A stretch of DNA of 64,000 nucleotides from Lachnospiraceae bacterium (GCA_030524635.1 JAUNGG010000007.1:1-64000), one strand, 5' to 3'. Positions 28,057 through 36,567 are shown, counted from the stretch's first letter. Notes: a model not told the origin generated them from the sequence alone. Program-made: numbers and translations.

Positions 28057-28099
28057 AAAAACCGAATAAAACCTGCTTTTCGGCGATAGGATATAGAAA
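28057..28099 (+). repeat. Leader repeat, copy A (upstream of spmA)
   Basis: This 43-bp segment matches 32041-32083 at 38 of 43 positions without gaps. It includes the left arm of the terminator before spmA. Confidence 0.6.
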
Positions 28100-28117
28100 G
28101 CCGAAGGGCAGGTTTTT
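28068..28117 (+). terminator. Terminator between the permease gene and spmA
   Basis: AAACCTGC pairs with GCAGGTTT around an inner TCGGC / GCCGA stem, followed by TTTTTG. It ends only three bases before the spmA ATG, so spmA translation must start from a message begun very close by or by read-through. A diverged copy of its left half recurs at 32041. Confidence 0.7.
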
Positions 28118-28120
28118 GTT

Positions 28121-28720
28121 ATGTTAAGTTATCTTTGGTCAGGAATGATTTTGATTGGAATTGTGTGGGCGGCTTTTCACGGCCGGCTGGACGCTGTGAC
28201 TATGGGGGTGTTAGATGGGGCAGCGGATGCGGTTTCTCTGGGGATTACCATGCTGGGAGTGCTGTCCTTTTGGAGCGGAATTATGGAAATTGGTCAGAAA
28301 TCCGGGCTGGTGGACTGGCTGGCGGAGAAGATGGGGCCGGTGCTTCATTTTCTGTTTCCCCGGCTGGAGCCGGAGCACCCGGCCATGAGATATATGGCGG
28401 TGAATATGATTGCCAATATGCTGGGGCTGGGGGCGGCGGCCACACCGGCGGGGTTAAAGGCCATGGAGGAGCTGGCAAAAAGGGAGGCAGTTAATTGTAA
28501 AGGATGGCAGCGAATTGCCAGCAATGAAATGTGTACCTTTTTGATCATTAACATTTCTTCCCTGCAGCTGGTTCCAGTCAATATCATTGCTTTCCGCAGC
28601 CAGTATGGAAGCAGTGATCCGGCGGCGATTGTGGGGCCGGCGTTAGCGGCGACGGTGATCAGTACGGTGGTGGGAGTGGTGTTTTGTAAGGGGATGGATC
28701 GAAGAAGGCGGAGAGTGTAG
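28121..28720 (+). CDS. spmA: Spore maturation protein A
   Basis: Integral membrane protein with nucleoside-recognition (Gate) domains; with SpmB it supports dehydration of the spore core. About five hydrophobic segments; the N-terminus MLSYLWSGMILIGIVWAAF and the NMIANMLGLGAAATPAGL motif are family hallmarks. 199 aa is normal. The start lacks a clear RBS because the preceding terminator stem abuts it. Its usual partner spmB is not adjacent but at 59801. The last 126 coding bases are duplicated at 29155-29280. Confidence 0.92.
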   Translation: MLSYLWSGMILIGIVWAAFHGRLDAVTMGVLDGAADAVSLGITMLGVLSFWSGIMEIGQKSGLVDWLAEKMGPVLHFLFPRLEPEHPAMRYMAVNMIANMLGLGAAATPAGLKAMEELAKREAVNCKGWQRIASNEMCTFLIINISSLQLVPVNIIAFRSQYGSSDPAAIVGPALAATVISTVVGVVFCKGMDRRRRRV

Positions 28721-28732
28721 GCTCTTCGCTTT
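28595..28732 (+). repeat. Direct repeat, copy 1: 3' end of spmA
   Basis: 138 bp that recur at 29155-29292 (offset 560) with only two mismatches, both in one leucine codon (TTA here, CTG there). It covers the end of spmA, its stop and twelve bases beyond. Confidence 0.95.
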
Positions 28733-28842
28733 TGCATTATTTTCAGTAAAAACAAAATCAATTAGAATGTAACAGGTATACAAATAGATCCTGAAAGATT
28801 ATAATATAATTAACAATTGAATGTTGAAAAACAATACAAGAT

Positions 28843-29055
28843 ATGCCTGTGCCGGAGATAACTTTGAATGAAACGGATCAGAAAATTTATAATTATGTTA
28901 AGGCAAATGGCATGATTACTTCACAACAATTGGTTGACATAACTTTAATTTCGACGCTGCAGGGAGCATCTGTTGCGTTAAATAGAATGATCAAAAGAGG
29001 CTTGCTTACAAAGCAGAGAAAAGGACGACATATTTATTATATACTTGTAGGATAA
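28843..29055 (+). CDS. Small winged-helix protein, probably a gene remnant
   Basis: 70 residues forming one winged helix-turn-helix (TDQKIYNYVKANGMITSQQLVDI, then VALNRMIKRGLL and a beta wing). Such domains end larger AlbA_2/AAA-type proteins, and a pseudogene of that family lies at 43601, so this may be a severed C-terminus. The ATG has no good RBS. It lies between the two copies of the spmA 3' repeat, in AT-rich sequence. Confidence 0.45.
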   Translation: MPVPEITLNETDQKIYNYVKANGMITSQQLVDITLISTLQGASVALNRMIKRGLLTKQRKGRHIYYILVG

Positions 29056-29060
29056 TTACC

Positions 29061-29123
29061 CAAATTGAAATATTAATTGTGCAAGTTGAAATATTGATTA
29101 TTCAAGTTGAAGTATTAATTGAT
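29061..29123 (+). repeat. Three 21-bp tandem repeats
   Basis: Three units built on CAAGTTGAAATATTAATT begin at 29061, 29082 and 29103, each with a few changes. In one frame they read as a heptapeptide repeat (QVEILIV). The frame is not joined to an intact gene. They may be a decayed coding repeat or binding-site iterons. Confidence 0.75.
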
Positions 29124-29154
29124 TATTTTTTTCCCTGGCTTGATGCCAGCCTAT

Positions 29155-29292
29155 CGCAGCCAGTATGGAAGCAGTGATCCGGCGGCGATTGTGGGGCCGG
29201 CGCTGGCGGCGACGGTGATCAGTACGGTGGTGGGAGTGGTGTTTTGTAAGGGGATGGATCGAAGAAGGCGGAGAGTGTAGGCTCTTCGCTTT
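29155..29292 (+). repeat. Direct repeat, copy 2: duplicated 3' end of spmA
   Basis: Near-exact copy of 28595-28732 without the rest of spmA. The two differences fall in a single codon and keep leucine. The sequence between 29293 and 29397 is AT-rich with a TATAAT (29364-29369) that can serve the ATPase gene. Confidence 0.95.
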
Positions 29293-29397
29293 CATTTTAA
29301 ATAGAGAAAGAAATAAATCGGATTAAAATGAATAAAAATGGTTTAATTCTATTAAAAATATGTTATAATGTATAAAATGAGATAGGAGGAAGAGATT

Positions 29398-30582
29398 ATG
29401 AAGTTGCGTGCAGAAGATGTGTTTCGGCCGGGAGCATTTCCGGAATATACTTATATATCGCGGAAATCAGCAGTCTCTGATTTATCATATGAATTTCGCT
29501 TGATGCAGGCAATTAAAGTTTCAGGGTTTTTAACTTCGTTAGTTGGACCTTCTAAAATGGGGAAAACAATCCTTTGCGAGAAGGTAATTGGTTTTGAAAA
29601 TATAGTAGAAATTTCAGGGGCGGATTTTGAGGAGAATACTGACTTTTGGAAGTTGGTTGCAGCAAAGGCTGGACTTGCTTATGAGGGTCAGTTTGCATCA
29701 GAAAAGAAAATTGCAGAAACCAGTGATAGGTATACGAAGAAAGAAACGTTTTCTTTGACGAAAGATAAAATTATTGAATATTATAAAAAGGAAAATCTTG
29801 TGTTAGTGATAGATGATTTTCATTATGCCCCGGAAGGAAAGCGGATGCAGGTTGCACAGCAGTTAAAGGATGCAATACGCAGAGGCTTTAAGGCGATTGT
29901 TGTATCGCTTCCGCACCGGGCAGATGAAGCGATACGTCAGAATGCAGATTTGTCCGGCAGGTTAAGCCTGATTAACATGGAGCCATGGGAAGTGGCAGAC
30001 TTAAAGGAAATTGCAAAACTGGGATTCTCTAAATTGGACATTGAAATTGAAGATGCGATTGCAGAACAAATTGCAGTAGAAAGTTTGTCATCGCCTCAGT
30101 TAATGCAATATATTTGTCTCAACATCTGTACAATACTGGAAATGTCAGGCGATCTGCAGCCCCGGATTGGGCAGGAGATTTTAGAGACGGCATATCGTTA
30201 TACAACAGCAAATTTTGAATATGGGGATGTTGTGTCGTTGATGAAGAAAGGACCAAATACACGAGGAAAAGGCAGAAATACCTTCCAGGTAAAAGACGGA
30301 CATCTCTGTGATTTGTATGAATTGATTGTAAAATCGATTGCGGAAAATCCACCAATTATGAAATTGGAGTTTGAGGATGTGAAAAATCGAATATACAGTA
30401 TGATTTCAGATGATTGTAAAAAACCAACCCCGCAGGCGATTAAGGAAAGTCTGACCAAAATGCAGGAACTGTTACATGGAAGAGAAGATATTTTTAAGGT
30501 CCTTGACTGGAAGGATGGTGTTTTATATGTTTTAGATCCGTTGTTTTTGTTTTATCTGCGGTGGGGAGGTAATAGTAAATAA
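29398..30582 (+). CDS. P-loop ATPase (AAA/STAND-like)
   Basis: A 394-residue ATPase: Walker A GPSKMGKT (about 50-57), Walker B LVLVIDDFHY (about 135-145), then a helical part and a C-terminal winged-helix-like region (about 295-390). No nuclease, TIR or membrane effector domain is visible. AT-rich composition differs from the operons on both sides, suggesting acquisition. AGGAGGAAGAG precedes ATG. A small gene starts one base after its stop. Similar ORC/STAND-like ATPases occur in defence and mobile-element loci, but the role here is unproven. Confidence 0.7.
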   Translation: MKLRAEDVFRPGAFPEYTYISRKSAVSDLSYEFRLMQAIKVSGFLTSLVGPSKMGKTILCEKVIGFENIVEISGADFEENTDFWKLVAAKAGLAYEGQFASEKKIAETSDRYTKKETFSLTKDKIIEYYKKENLVLVIDDFHYAPEGKRMQVAQQLKDAIRRGFKAIVVSLPHRADEAIRQNADLSGRLSLINMEPWEVADLKEIAKLGFSKLDIEIEDAIAEQIAVESLSSPQLMQYICLNICTILEMSGDLQPRIGQEILETAYRYTTANFEYGDVVSLMKKGPNTRGKGRNTFQVKDGHLCDLYELIVKSIAENPPIMKLEFEDVKNRIYSMISDDCKKPTPQAIKESLTKMQELLHGREDIFKVLDWKDGVLYVLDPLFLFYLRWGGNSK

Positions 30583-30583
30583 T

Positions 30584-30820
30584 ATGTTTAATGGCATAAG
30601 AAATATGGGAGATGCTATAGAGTGTGTTCGGAATGCCAGGGATTGTCAGATGTTTCAAAGTGCCGTAGCGTCTTTGCGGGAATATATGAAAGGGCTCGGG
30701 ATGGGGGCGCAAGAACTTCTTGGATTGGAAAGAATTGCGTATTATCCTCAAAATGAATATTCTGATAAAAAGACAAAAGAAAATATGGAAGCCGCAAAGT
30801 ATAGTCAAGAAAAACTATGA
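30584..30820 (+). CDS. Small hypothetical protein paired with the ATPase
   Basis: 78 residues, mainly helical, with one Cys pair near the N-terminus (ECVRNARDC) and a charged tail. It begins one base after the ATPase stop, with GGGGAGG about 14 bases upstream. No recognised domain. It could be a small partner or a fragment. Confidence 0.4.
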   Translation: MFNGIRNMGDAIECVRNARDCQMFQSAVASLREYMKGLGMGAQELLGLERIAYYPQNEYSDKKTKENMEAAKYSQEKL

Positions 30821-31009
30821 GGAAAAAATAAAAGGAAAGAAAGTATATATTATTATTCATCAGCCTAAAATTCTGTAATCTGCAATATGCAAAAAGGAAG
30901 TTTTTTCGGTCAATAAAGAAATAAGTGCTATTATGAAAGAACCAAATAAAATAAAGGAAAAGATTCCGGGAACTTTTGCAAAAATATTGTCTTTTATCCC
31001 GGTGCTTAA

Positions 31010-31273
31010 TTGATTTTATCAAGAAACAATCCTCATATCCTTATATGCAGCGAGTGCGGCAGAAAAAAAGCGGTAGCTATCTGTACTGAGTGTGCCTGGG
31101 AGGGTGAGGGGCTTTTATGTGAGGATTGCATCAAAACTCATAAATGCGATGAGAATATGTTGTTGAATGTATGCAATTCTCCCCGGATGGGTGTGTGCGG
31201 ATATATGGGAAGCGATCTTTATCCGGATCAGTTTGTTTCAGATGTGGAAAAAGATAGTAAATCGGGAATATAG
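31010..31273 (+). pseudogene. Zinc-finger C-terminal remnant
   Basis: The frame encodes a treble-Cys/His segment (ICSECGRKKAVAICTEC, LLCEDCIKTHKC) ending in NSPRMGVCGYMG. Such tails close larger plasmid pRiA4b ORF-3-like proteins, as I recall, and the N-terminal part is missing here; no RBS precedes the frame. Read as a 5'-truncated remnant. The 190 bases upstream (30821-31009) hold nothing I recognise. Confidence 0.45.
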
Positions 31274-31391
31274 GCAAGTAGCATTATAAAAGGAAATTGC
31301 CTGTAAGGAGCGTAGAAAAACAACAGTTTATACGGAAGTTTTGTTTAAAAGTGTTGCATAAAATTAAGAAAGAAACCTATAATATCGTCCA

Positions 31392-31994
31392 TTGTTTTTA
31401 GAATTTATTACTCATATCAGGGATAAAGGGTATCTGACCAATACAAGCTCGCAGAAGGTTTTGGATTCTGCATTTGCATCATGGGAATCCTTTTTGTATC
31501 ATGAGGACAGGCAGATCGGTTCCTTGATGGAAGCATATCTGGCTGCCAGCTATGAAAGAAAATATTTGAAAGAAGATGCGTCTACAGAAGAGGAAAGAGA
31601 CCAGATTGAAGTGACAGCATTGAGCTATGACTGGTATATGTGCCAGTATATACCGGAGCATCCTGTAGAACTCGATTATATTAAGGAAAATTATCCATAT
31701 ACATACGCAGATAATAAAGATTTTTTTGAAAAAATAAAAGGCGATTCGGAGAATATTGCGGAGAAGGTGATCGATGAGCTGTATCCATATACGCAAAAGG
31801 TATCCAGAGAGGAATTTGTCCAATCCATGCATCAAACTTATAAACAGGCCTGCGAAAATAAGAAAGAGTCGATATATGTATATGATGGGGAAGAAACTTA
31901 CAGGAGAATTCAGCCAAAGGTTGGAAGGAATGATCCATGCCCCTGCGGAAGCGGGAAAAAATATAAAAAGTGCTGTGGAAAAGGTGTATTATGA
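31392..31994 (+). pseudogene. SEC-C motif protein, probably truncated at the 5' end
   Basis: About 200 residues ending in a complete SEC-C zinc motif ([19 protein letters not shown]), preceded by an acidic helical region. The only start is a TTG without RBS, and the frame looks like the C-terminal part of a longer protein. It lies next to the zinc-finger remnant and may derive from the same original gene or locus. Confidence 0.5.
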
Positions 31995-32040
31995 CCAATG
32001 GAGGGAAATTTTTATGCTCTATATAGGTATAGGGGGGAAC

Positions 32041-32083
32041 AAAAACAGAATAAAATCTGCCTTACGGCAATAGGATATAGAAA
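32041..32083 (+). repeat. Leader repeat, copy B
   Basis: Matches 28057-28099 (upstream of spmA) at 38 of 43 positions. Here the right arm of the terminator and the spmA gene are missing, so it is a footprint of an earlier arrangement. Between it and the MarR promoter (32084-32228) I see nothing else. Confidence 0.6.
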
Positions 32084-32228
32084 CAACGGATCATGTTTCG
32101 GGGTGTATAGATCATGATCTGGCAAATTTAATAGGTCTTTCATGTGCCAGATTTGAAAGAACGCTGGCCAAGAATCTGGAAATAGGTTCCCGGCTTTATT
32201 CTACAGAATGCATTATGAAAAAACATTA

Positions 32229-32276
32229 TTGACATTAGTATGAAATCGTACTATAATGTGTTGGGTACGATTTCAT
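32229..32276 (+). promoter_or_regulatory. MarR-gene promoter flanked by inverted operator halves
   Basis: TTGACA (32229-32234), 17 bp, TATAAT (32252-32257): a consensus promoter. ATGAAATCGTAC (32240-32251) and GTACGATTTCAT (32265-32276) are perfect 12-bp inverted copies on both sides of the -10. This fits autorepression by the MarR protein. Confidence 0.8.
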
Positions 32277-32293
32277 GCTTTTGGAGGTGCAAT

Positions 32294-32731
32294 ATGGCAA
32301 ATGAAATTAAAATTCAGCTGGAGCGTTTTAATCTGCTGACATCAGAGATTGATGCGGCTTATCACGATGCGGCTTTGAAGATGGGATTATCGGACAGTGC
32401 CATGCTGGTCCTCTATACGGTCTGCAGCCGGGATGGGGCCTGCCTTCTCAGCGATATTACAGGTATGTCAGGAGTCAGCAAACAGACGATCAATTCTGCT
32501 CTTCGAAAATTGGAGGCGGAAGGGATCATTTACCTGGAGACAATCGGTGCCAGAAAGAAAAAGGTGTGCTTTACGGATAAAGGAAAGCAGCTGGCAGACG
32601 ATACCGTTCTTTGCCTGATTGAGATTGAGAATCAGATTTTTGATTCGTGGTCGGAAAAAGAAAGAGAGCTTTATGTTGAATTAACACAACGGTACTTAGA
32701 CATGCTGAAGGAAAAAATAAAAGGGTTATGA
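32294..32731 (+). CDS. MarR-family transcriptional regulator
   Basis: A 145-residue winged-helix repressor: helical dimer region at both ends and the core LLSDITGMSGVSKQTINSALRKLEAEGII with wing. ATG 32294 has GGAGG seven bases upstream; the longer frame to 32240 runs through the operator. It is probably autoregulated by the inverted repeat at 32240-32276. The reading frame that overlaps its stop is a truncated kinase-like gene, so its original partner may be lost. Confidence 0.88.
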   Translation: MANEIKIQLERFNLLTSEIDAAYHDAALKMGLSDSAMLVLYTVCSRDGACLLSDITGMSGVSKQTINSALRKLEAEGIIYLETIGARKKKVCFTDKGKQLADDTVLCLIEIENQIFDSWSEKERELYVELTQRYLDMLKEKIKGL

Positions 32732-32805
32732 CAATGAATAGGATTACCATCAGCCGGGAGTTTGGATGTGGAAGGAATGCTGGCTTGGGAGGTCATTATG
32801 AATAA
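32728..32805 (+). pseudogene. N-terminal remnant of a cytidylate-kinase-like gene
   Basis: ATG 32728 overlaps the MarR stop (ATGA). The 25-codon frame reads MTMNRITISREFGCGRN before diverging and stopping. MxxITISREFGSGG is the typical start of cytidylate-kinase-like family proteins, which are often encoded beside MarR genes in clostridia (recalled). The rest of the gene has been deleted. Confidence 0.6.
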
Positions 32806-32808
32806 AAG

Positions 32809-32850
32809 AAAGGCCGCCGTATCAGGTATTGTGATGCGGCGGCCTTTTTT
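32809..32850. terminator. Bidirectional terminator
   Basis: AAGGCCGCCG pairs with CGGCGGCCTT around about 20 bases; T-run on the plus side and A-run on the minus side. It sits between the MarR unit and the convergent AAA/nuclease gene. Confidence 0.75.
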
Positions 32851-32857
32851 GTCTTTA

Positions 32858-34552
32858 TCATTTCGAATCAGATCCAATCAATACTTTCTTTCCGCAGAAT
32901 GCAAAACCGTACTTTCTGATCCGTTCTTTCGGAATTCCTTTTGCCATCAATGAGGCGGCATAATTTTGCTTTTCAATTTGCTCCAACGCATTTTTCACAG
33001 TATCAGACAGCAGCTTTTCTTCATCCATATCCTGAACTTTAAATTCCAGAATGATTGCATCATCTTTTGGCTGCTTTGGTTCTAATAAAACATCGTACCG
33101 TCCGAATCCGCTTTCTCGGTTGGAGGTAAGAAGATATCGATCAGCCAGCTCTACCATTAGTCCAAGAATAAAGCCGTGATAAAAACGTTCTGGTTCTTCT
33201 TGAGAGGGTTTCTTTCCGGTGTCAAAATAGCTGAAGGTTTCCATTGAGACCTTATTTATATAAAGATTCATTGCCTTTACATCACCTAACAGTAAGGCTT
33301 TAATAAAATCATTATAATGTCCGTCATATTCTTCAAACCAGCTGCGGATCATGTCCTCAAACATGATTTGCACTTCTTTATTTGTCAGGGACAGCTGGTA
33401 GAAGATGCGTCCTGTCTGTTCAATCAATTCTTTTGTTACAACCTTCAGGTATCCGCTGGCCAGCAAAAGGCTCCAGACAGCATTTCTCTTTACGGACAGC
33501 TGGCTGTAGACGATTTGTTCATCAATTTCAACCGTGATGGCTTCGCCGCGCAGCAGGGATTCAAAGGGCTGTTTGATTTCCTTGCTTCCTTCTTTAATCA
33601 GCTTTCCGATCAGGCGATTGGAGCTGGTATTTGCCCAGTAGAGTCCTAATTTTTTCTTATCTAAAAAATTGATAATGGACCATGGGTTATAAATATCGGT
33701 AATCCTACCGAAGGTGAAGCCGTTATACCAGTTTTTCACACGTTCCTTCTGATCTTCCAGATCAAATTCATTTAATGCCTCAAATACTTCAGATTCTGTA
33801 AAGCCAAATGATGATGCATATTTATCTGAGGTCGTAGTCACTACCTGCAGATTATTTAAATCAGAAAAAATAGATTCTTTGCTCACCCTTGTAATGCCCG
33901 TCATGATTGCACGTTCCAGATATGGATTGGTCTTAAACGCAGCATTTAATATACTTCTGGTAAATTCGGCCAGTTCATCCCAATATCCGTATACATATGC
34001 TTCCTGCATTGGCGTGTCATATTCGTCCAGCAGGATCAAAACCTTTTTTCCATAGTATTTTGAAAGGTAATAGGAAAGTTTATGCAGGGACATGGAAGCT
34101 TCCACATCCCCCATATCGGCTGAAACAGAAGCAAAAAAATGCTGCTCCCGTTCATTCATCCATTCACATTCCATCAGGAAGCTGCAGCGGGAATAGAGGT
34201 CTGCAAGAATTTGACAGATTTTCCGACGGGTTGTTGCAAAATCTCGCTCTTTTACATTGGCAAAGGTCAGACTGATAACCGGATAGGTCCCTTGAAGCTT
34301 CTGGAATTTTGGATTTTCCCAAATAGACAGGCCTTCAAACAGTTCACCTCTGTTTGCGTAATCCACAGAAAAAAACTGTTCAATCATACTCATATTTAAA
34401 GTTTTGCCAAAACGTCTGGGACGGGTAATTAAAGTAACTTCATCATTTGATTCCCACCACTCCCGGATAAAATCTGTTTTATCAATATAGAAATTATTCA
34501 GCATTCGTATTTTTTCAAAATTCTGAAGTCCGATTCCAATGGATCTTGCCAT
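32858..34552 (-). CDS. AAA-ATPase-like protein with PD-(D/E)XK C-terminus
   Basis: A 564-residue member of the AAA-ATPase_like (pfam09820) plus PDDEXK_9 (pfam08011) family. Near the N-terminus: FYIDKTDFI and the P-loop-like RPRRFGKTLNMSM; Walker B VLILLDEYDTPM at about 175. The nuclease-like end has the catalytic pattern GFGRYDVLL...AIILEFKV (about 485-515). Such genes are frequent, multi-copy and variable in gut anaerobes; their function is not established. Single-gene unit on the minus strand. Confidence 0.85.
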   Translation of the reverse strand: MARSIGIGLQNFEKIRMLNNFYIDKTDFIREWWESNDEVTLITRPRRFGKTLNMSMIEQFFSVDYANRGELFEGLSIWENPKFQKLQGTYPVISLTFANVKERDFATTRRKICQILADLYSRCSFLMECEWMNEREQHFFASVSADMGDVEASMSLHKLSYYLSKYYGKKVLILLDEYDTPMQEAYVYGYWDELAEFTRSILNAAFKTNPYLERAIMTGITRVSKESIFSDLNNLQVVTTTSDKYASSFGFTESEVFEALNEFDLEDQKERVKNWYNGFTFGRITDIYNPWSIINFLDKKKLGLYWANTSSNRLIGKLIKEGSKEIKQPFESLLRGEAITVEIDEQIVYSQLSVKRNAVWSLLLASGYLKVVTKELIEQTGRIFYQLSLTNKEVQIMFEDMIRSWFEEYDGHYNDFIKALLLGDVKAMNLYINKVSMETFSYFDTGKKPSQEEPERFYHGFILGLMVELADRYLLTSNRESGFGRYDVLLEPKQPKDDAIILEFKVQDMDEEKLLSDTVKNALEQIEKQNYAASLMAKGIPKERIRKYGFAFCGKKVLIGSDSK

Positions 34553-34711
34553 CCGATTTCCCTGCCTCTCTGTGATAATTTGCTGTGTTTCTTTTAGTAT
34601 ACTGAATTGCAGTGAATATTACAAATGTTTCTTTTTCGATCTCGAGGACTATGCTATAATAAAGGGAAAAGCGCAACGCTTCATGAGATCATTTCAAATC
34701 GGAGGAGAAAC

Positions 34712-35455
34712 ATGCACAGACCATATATTATCTGTCATATGATTACATCCATAGACGGGAAGGTGACAGGTACATTTCTGTCATCGGATACAGTAGCTAA
34801 GGCAGCAGATCATTATTTTAAGATTCACCGGGATTTTCAGGCCGATGGTTTTGCCTGCGGCCGTATTACAATGGAGGACAGCTTTACCGGAGGCTGGTAT
34901 CCGGATCTGTCTGAATTTGAAGGACAGAAACTGGAAAGAGAAGATTATATTGCAGATTACAATGCTGATTTTTATGCAGTTGCATTCGACCGGCATGGAA
35001 GCTTGGGATGGAAGGATTCCAGAATTCATGATGAAGATCCTGGTTATGATCAGGCGCATATTGTGGAGGTTCTGTGCGAGGATGTTTCTGATGCCTATCT
35101 GGCTTATTTGAGAAGCATCGGCGTTTCGTATTTGTTTGCCGGGAAAGAAGAGATTGACCTTTCAGAAGCGTTATATAAGCTTTGGAGCAGATGCGGTATT
35201 CGAAGGCTTTTGCTGGAAGGCGGCAGTATTTTAAACGGTGCTTTTCAGAGGGCAGATTTGATTGATGAGCTGAGTCTTGTGCAGGTGCCTGTGCTTGGGG
35301 AGAAGGAAGATAAGCTGCTGTTTGATAATAATTTAAAGGGGGAATTCCAGCTCATAAAGGCAGAGGTGCTGGAGAATGGGGTATGGCTGCGCTATCATAG
35401 CAACAGCTATGAGGCAAAGCCCAAGCTGAAGCTTTCGCTGGTGCAGGGATCATGA
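34712..35455 (+). CDS. RibD C-terminal / dihydrofolate-reductase-fold oxidoreductase
   Basis: A 247-residue NADPH-dependent reductase-fold protein: PYIICHMITSIDGKVTG at the start and LLLEGGSILNGAFQRADLIDEL near the C-terminus match the RibD C-terminal domain family. It lacks the deaminase domain, and no riboflavin genes are near, so a general reductase role is more likely than riboflavin synthesis. GGAGGAGAAAC precedes ATG 34712; the frame open to 34625 is not used. It is 54 bp upstream of the LacI-type gene. Confidence 0.82.
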   Translation: MHRPYIICHMITSIDGKVTGTFLSSDTVAKAADHYFKIHRDFQADGFACGRITMEDSFTGGWYPDLSEFEGQKLEREDYIADYNADFYAVAFDRHGSLGWKDSRIHDEDPGYDQAHIVEVLCEDVSDAYLAYLRSIGVSYLFAGKEEIDLSEALYKLWSRCGIRRLLLEGGSILNGAFQRADLIDELSLVQVPVLGEKEDKLLFDNNLKGEFQLIKAEVLENGVWLRYHSNSYEAKPKLKLSLVQGS

Positions 35456-35509
35456 ATATGAGTATGAGGAATAGCGAAGAAGAAATAAACCATCACAACA
35501 GGAGAAACT

Positions 35510-36520
35510 ATGATACGCATTAAAGATATCGCAGATTATGTGGGGGTCAGTCCCACTACCGTATCCAATGTACTGCACGGAAAGGCGCAGCGGGTATCGC
35601 CGGAAACCAGGAGAAAGATTGAAGCAGCCATTAAAGAAATGGGATATATCCCAAGTATGGGTGCTCTGATGCTGGCTCAGGAGCGGTCCAGTATGATCGG
35701 GGTAATTTTATTTGATAAAGGAATCCGAAATGAGCCGGCACTGACAGATCCCTATTATGGTTCCCTAGTGGGATATCTGGATCAGTATATTAAGGAAAGA
35801 CAGCACTATATGCTGATGCTGACGGTATCCAATGTGGAGGGGATCATTCATCAGACGAAAGCATGGAATCTGGACGGATTGATTTCCTGTAATCTGCAGC
35901 CGGATGTCCTCAATCATCTCTATGCTCTTTGTCAGAAACCGCTGGTGTCTTTGGATGCCTATCTGGAGGATAGAGAGTCCTATATCAATATTTCCACTGA
36001 TGATTTTGATGGAGGATATCAGATGGGCCGGTATCTGGCTGCCATGGGTCACCGCAGTATTTTGATGATATCAGACAATGACCAGGGTGTGGATCACCAT
36101 CGATGGATGGGATTGCGAAAGGGACTGGAGGAAGCGGGAATTCCGGTTTCAGAGGAACAGCATGTGATCGTTTCGAATTTGTATGAGGAACGGCTGGTCC
36201 AGTATAAGCAGCACGAAAATCTGTTCCGGAAGCAGACGGCTCTCTTTTTTTCATCAGACTATTATGCAATGGAGGCCTGCCCGATCCTGCAAAGGATGGG
36301 ATTTCGGGTACCGGAGGATATTTCGGTGGCTGGATTTGATGATTTGTTTTGTTCTAAATTAATGACGCCGAAGCTGACTACGATCCGGCAGAATATTGAA
36401 CAAAAGGCAAAGCTGACGGTGGATGCCTTGTTTAGTTTGATGAATGGAGATAGGCATCGGAAATGGATTCTTCCAGTGGAATTGGTGGAACGGGAATCGG
36501 TACAGCAAATATCTGTATGA
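35510..36520 (+). CDS. LacI-family transcriptional regulator
   Basis: Residues 1-50 form the LacI helix-turn-helix and hinge helix (IKDIADYVGVSPTTVSNVLHG). Residues 60-330 form the periplasmic-binding-protein-like sensor domain. 336 aa is standard. The gene precedes the alpha-glucoside operon in the same direction and most likely represses it through the palindromes at 36568-36639; the ligand is probably a gluco-oligosaccharide or derivative. Confidence 0.92.
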   Translation: MIRIKDIADYVGVSPTTVSNVLHGKAQRVSPETRRKIEAAIKEMGYIPSMGALMLAQERSSMIGVILFDKGIRNEPALTDPYYGSLVGYLDQYIKERQHYMLMLTVSNVEGIIHQTKAWNLDGLISCNLQPDVLNHLYALCQKPLVSLDAYLEDRESYINISTDDFDGGYQMGRYLAAMGHRSILMISDNDQGVDHHRWMGLRKGLEEAGIPVSEEQHVIVSNLYEERLVQYKQHENLFRKQTALFFSSDYYAMEACPILQRMGFRVPEDISVAGFDDLFCSKLMTPKLTTIRQNIEQKAKLTVDALFSLMNGDRHRKWILPVELVERESVQQISV

Positions 36521-36567
36521 TTAAGATAAATTATACAAAGTACATAAATTAAATTGTGAAATTTAAT

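Noticed and set aside
28733-34600. Prophage or integrative element with identifiable machinery
   Set aside because: No integrase, transposase, terminase, capsid or relaxase is visible; only remnants, repeats and single accessory genes.
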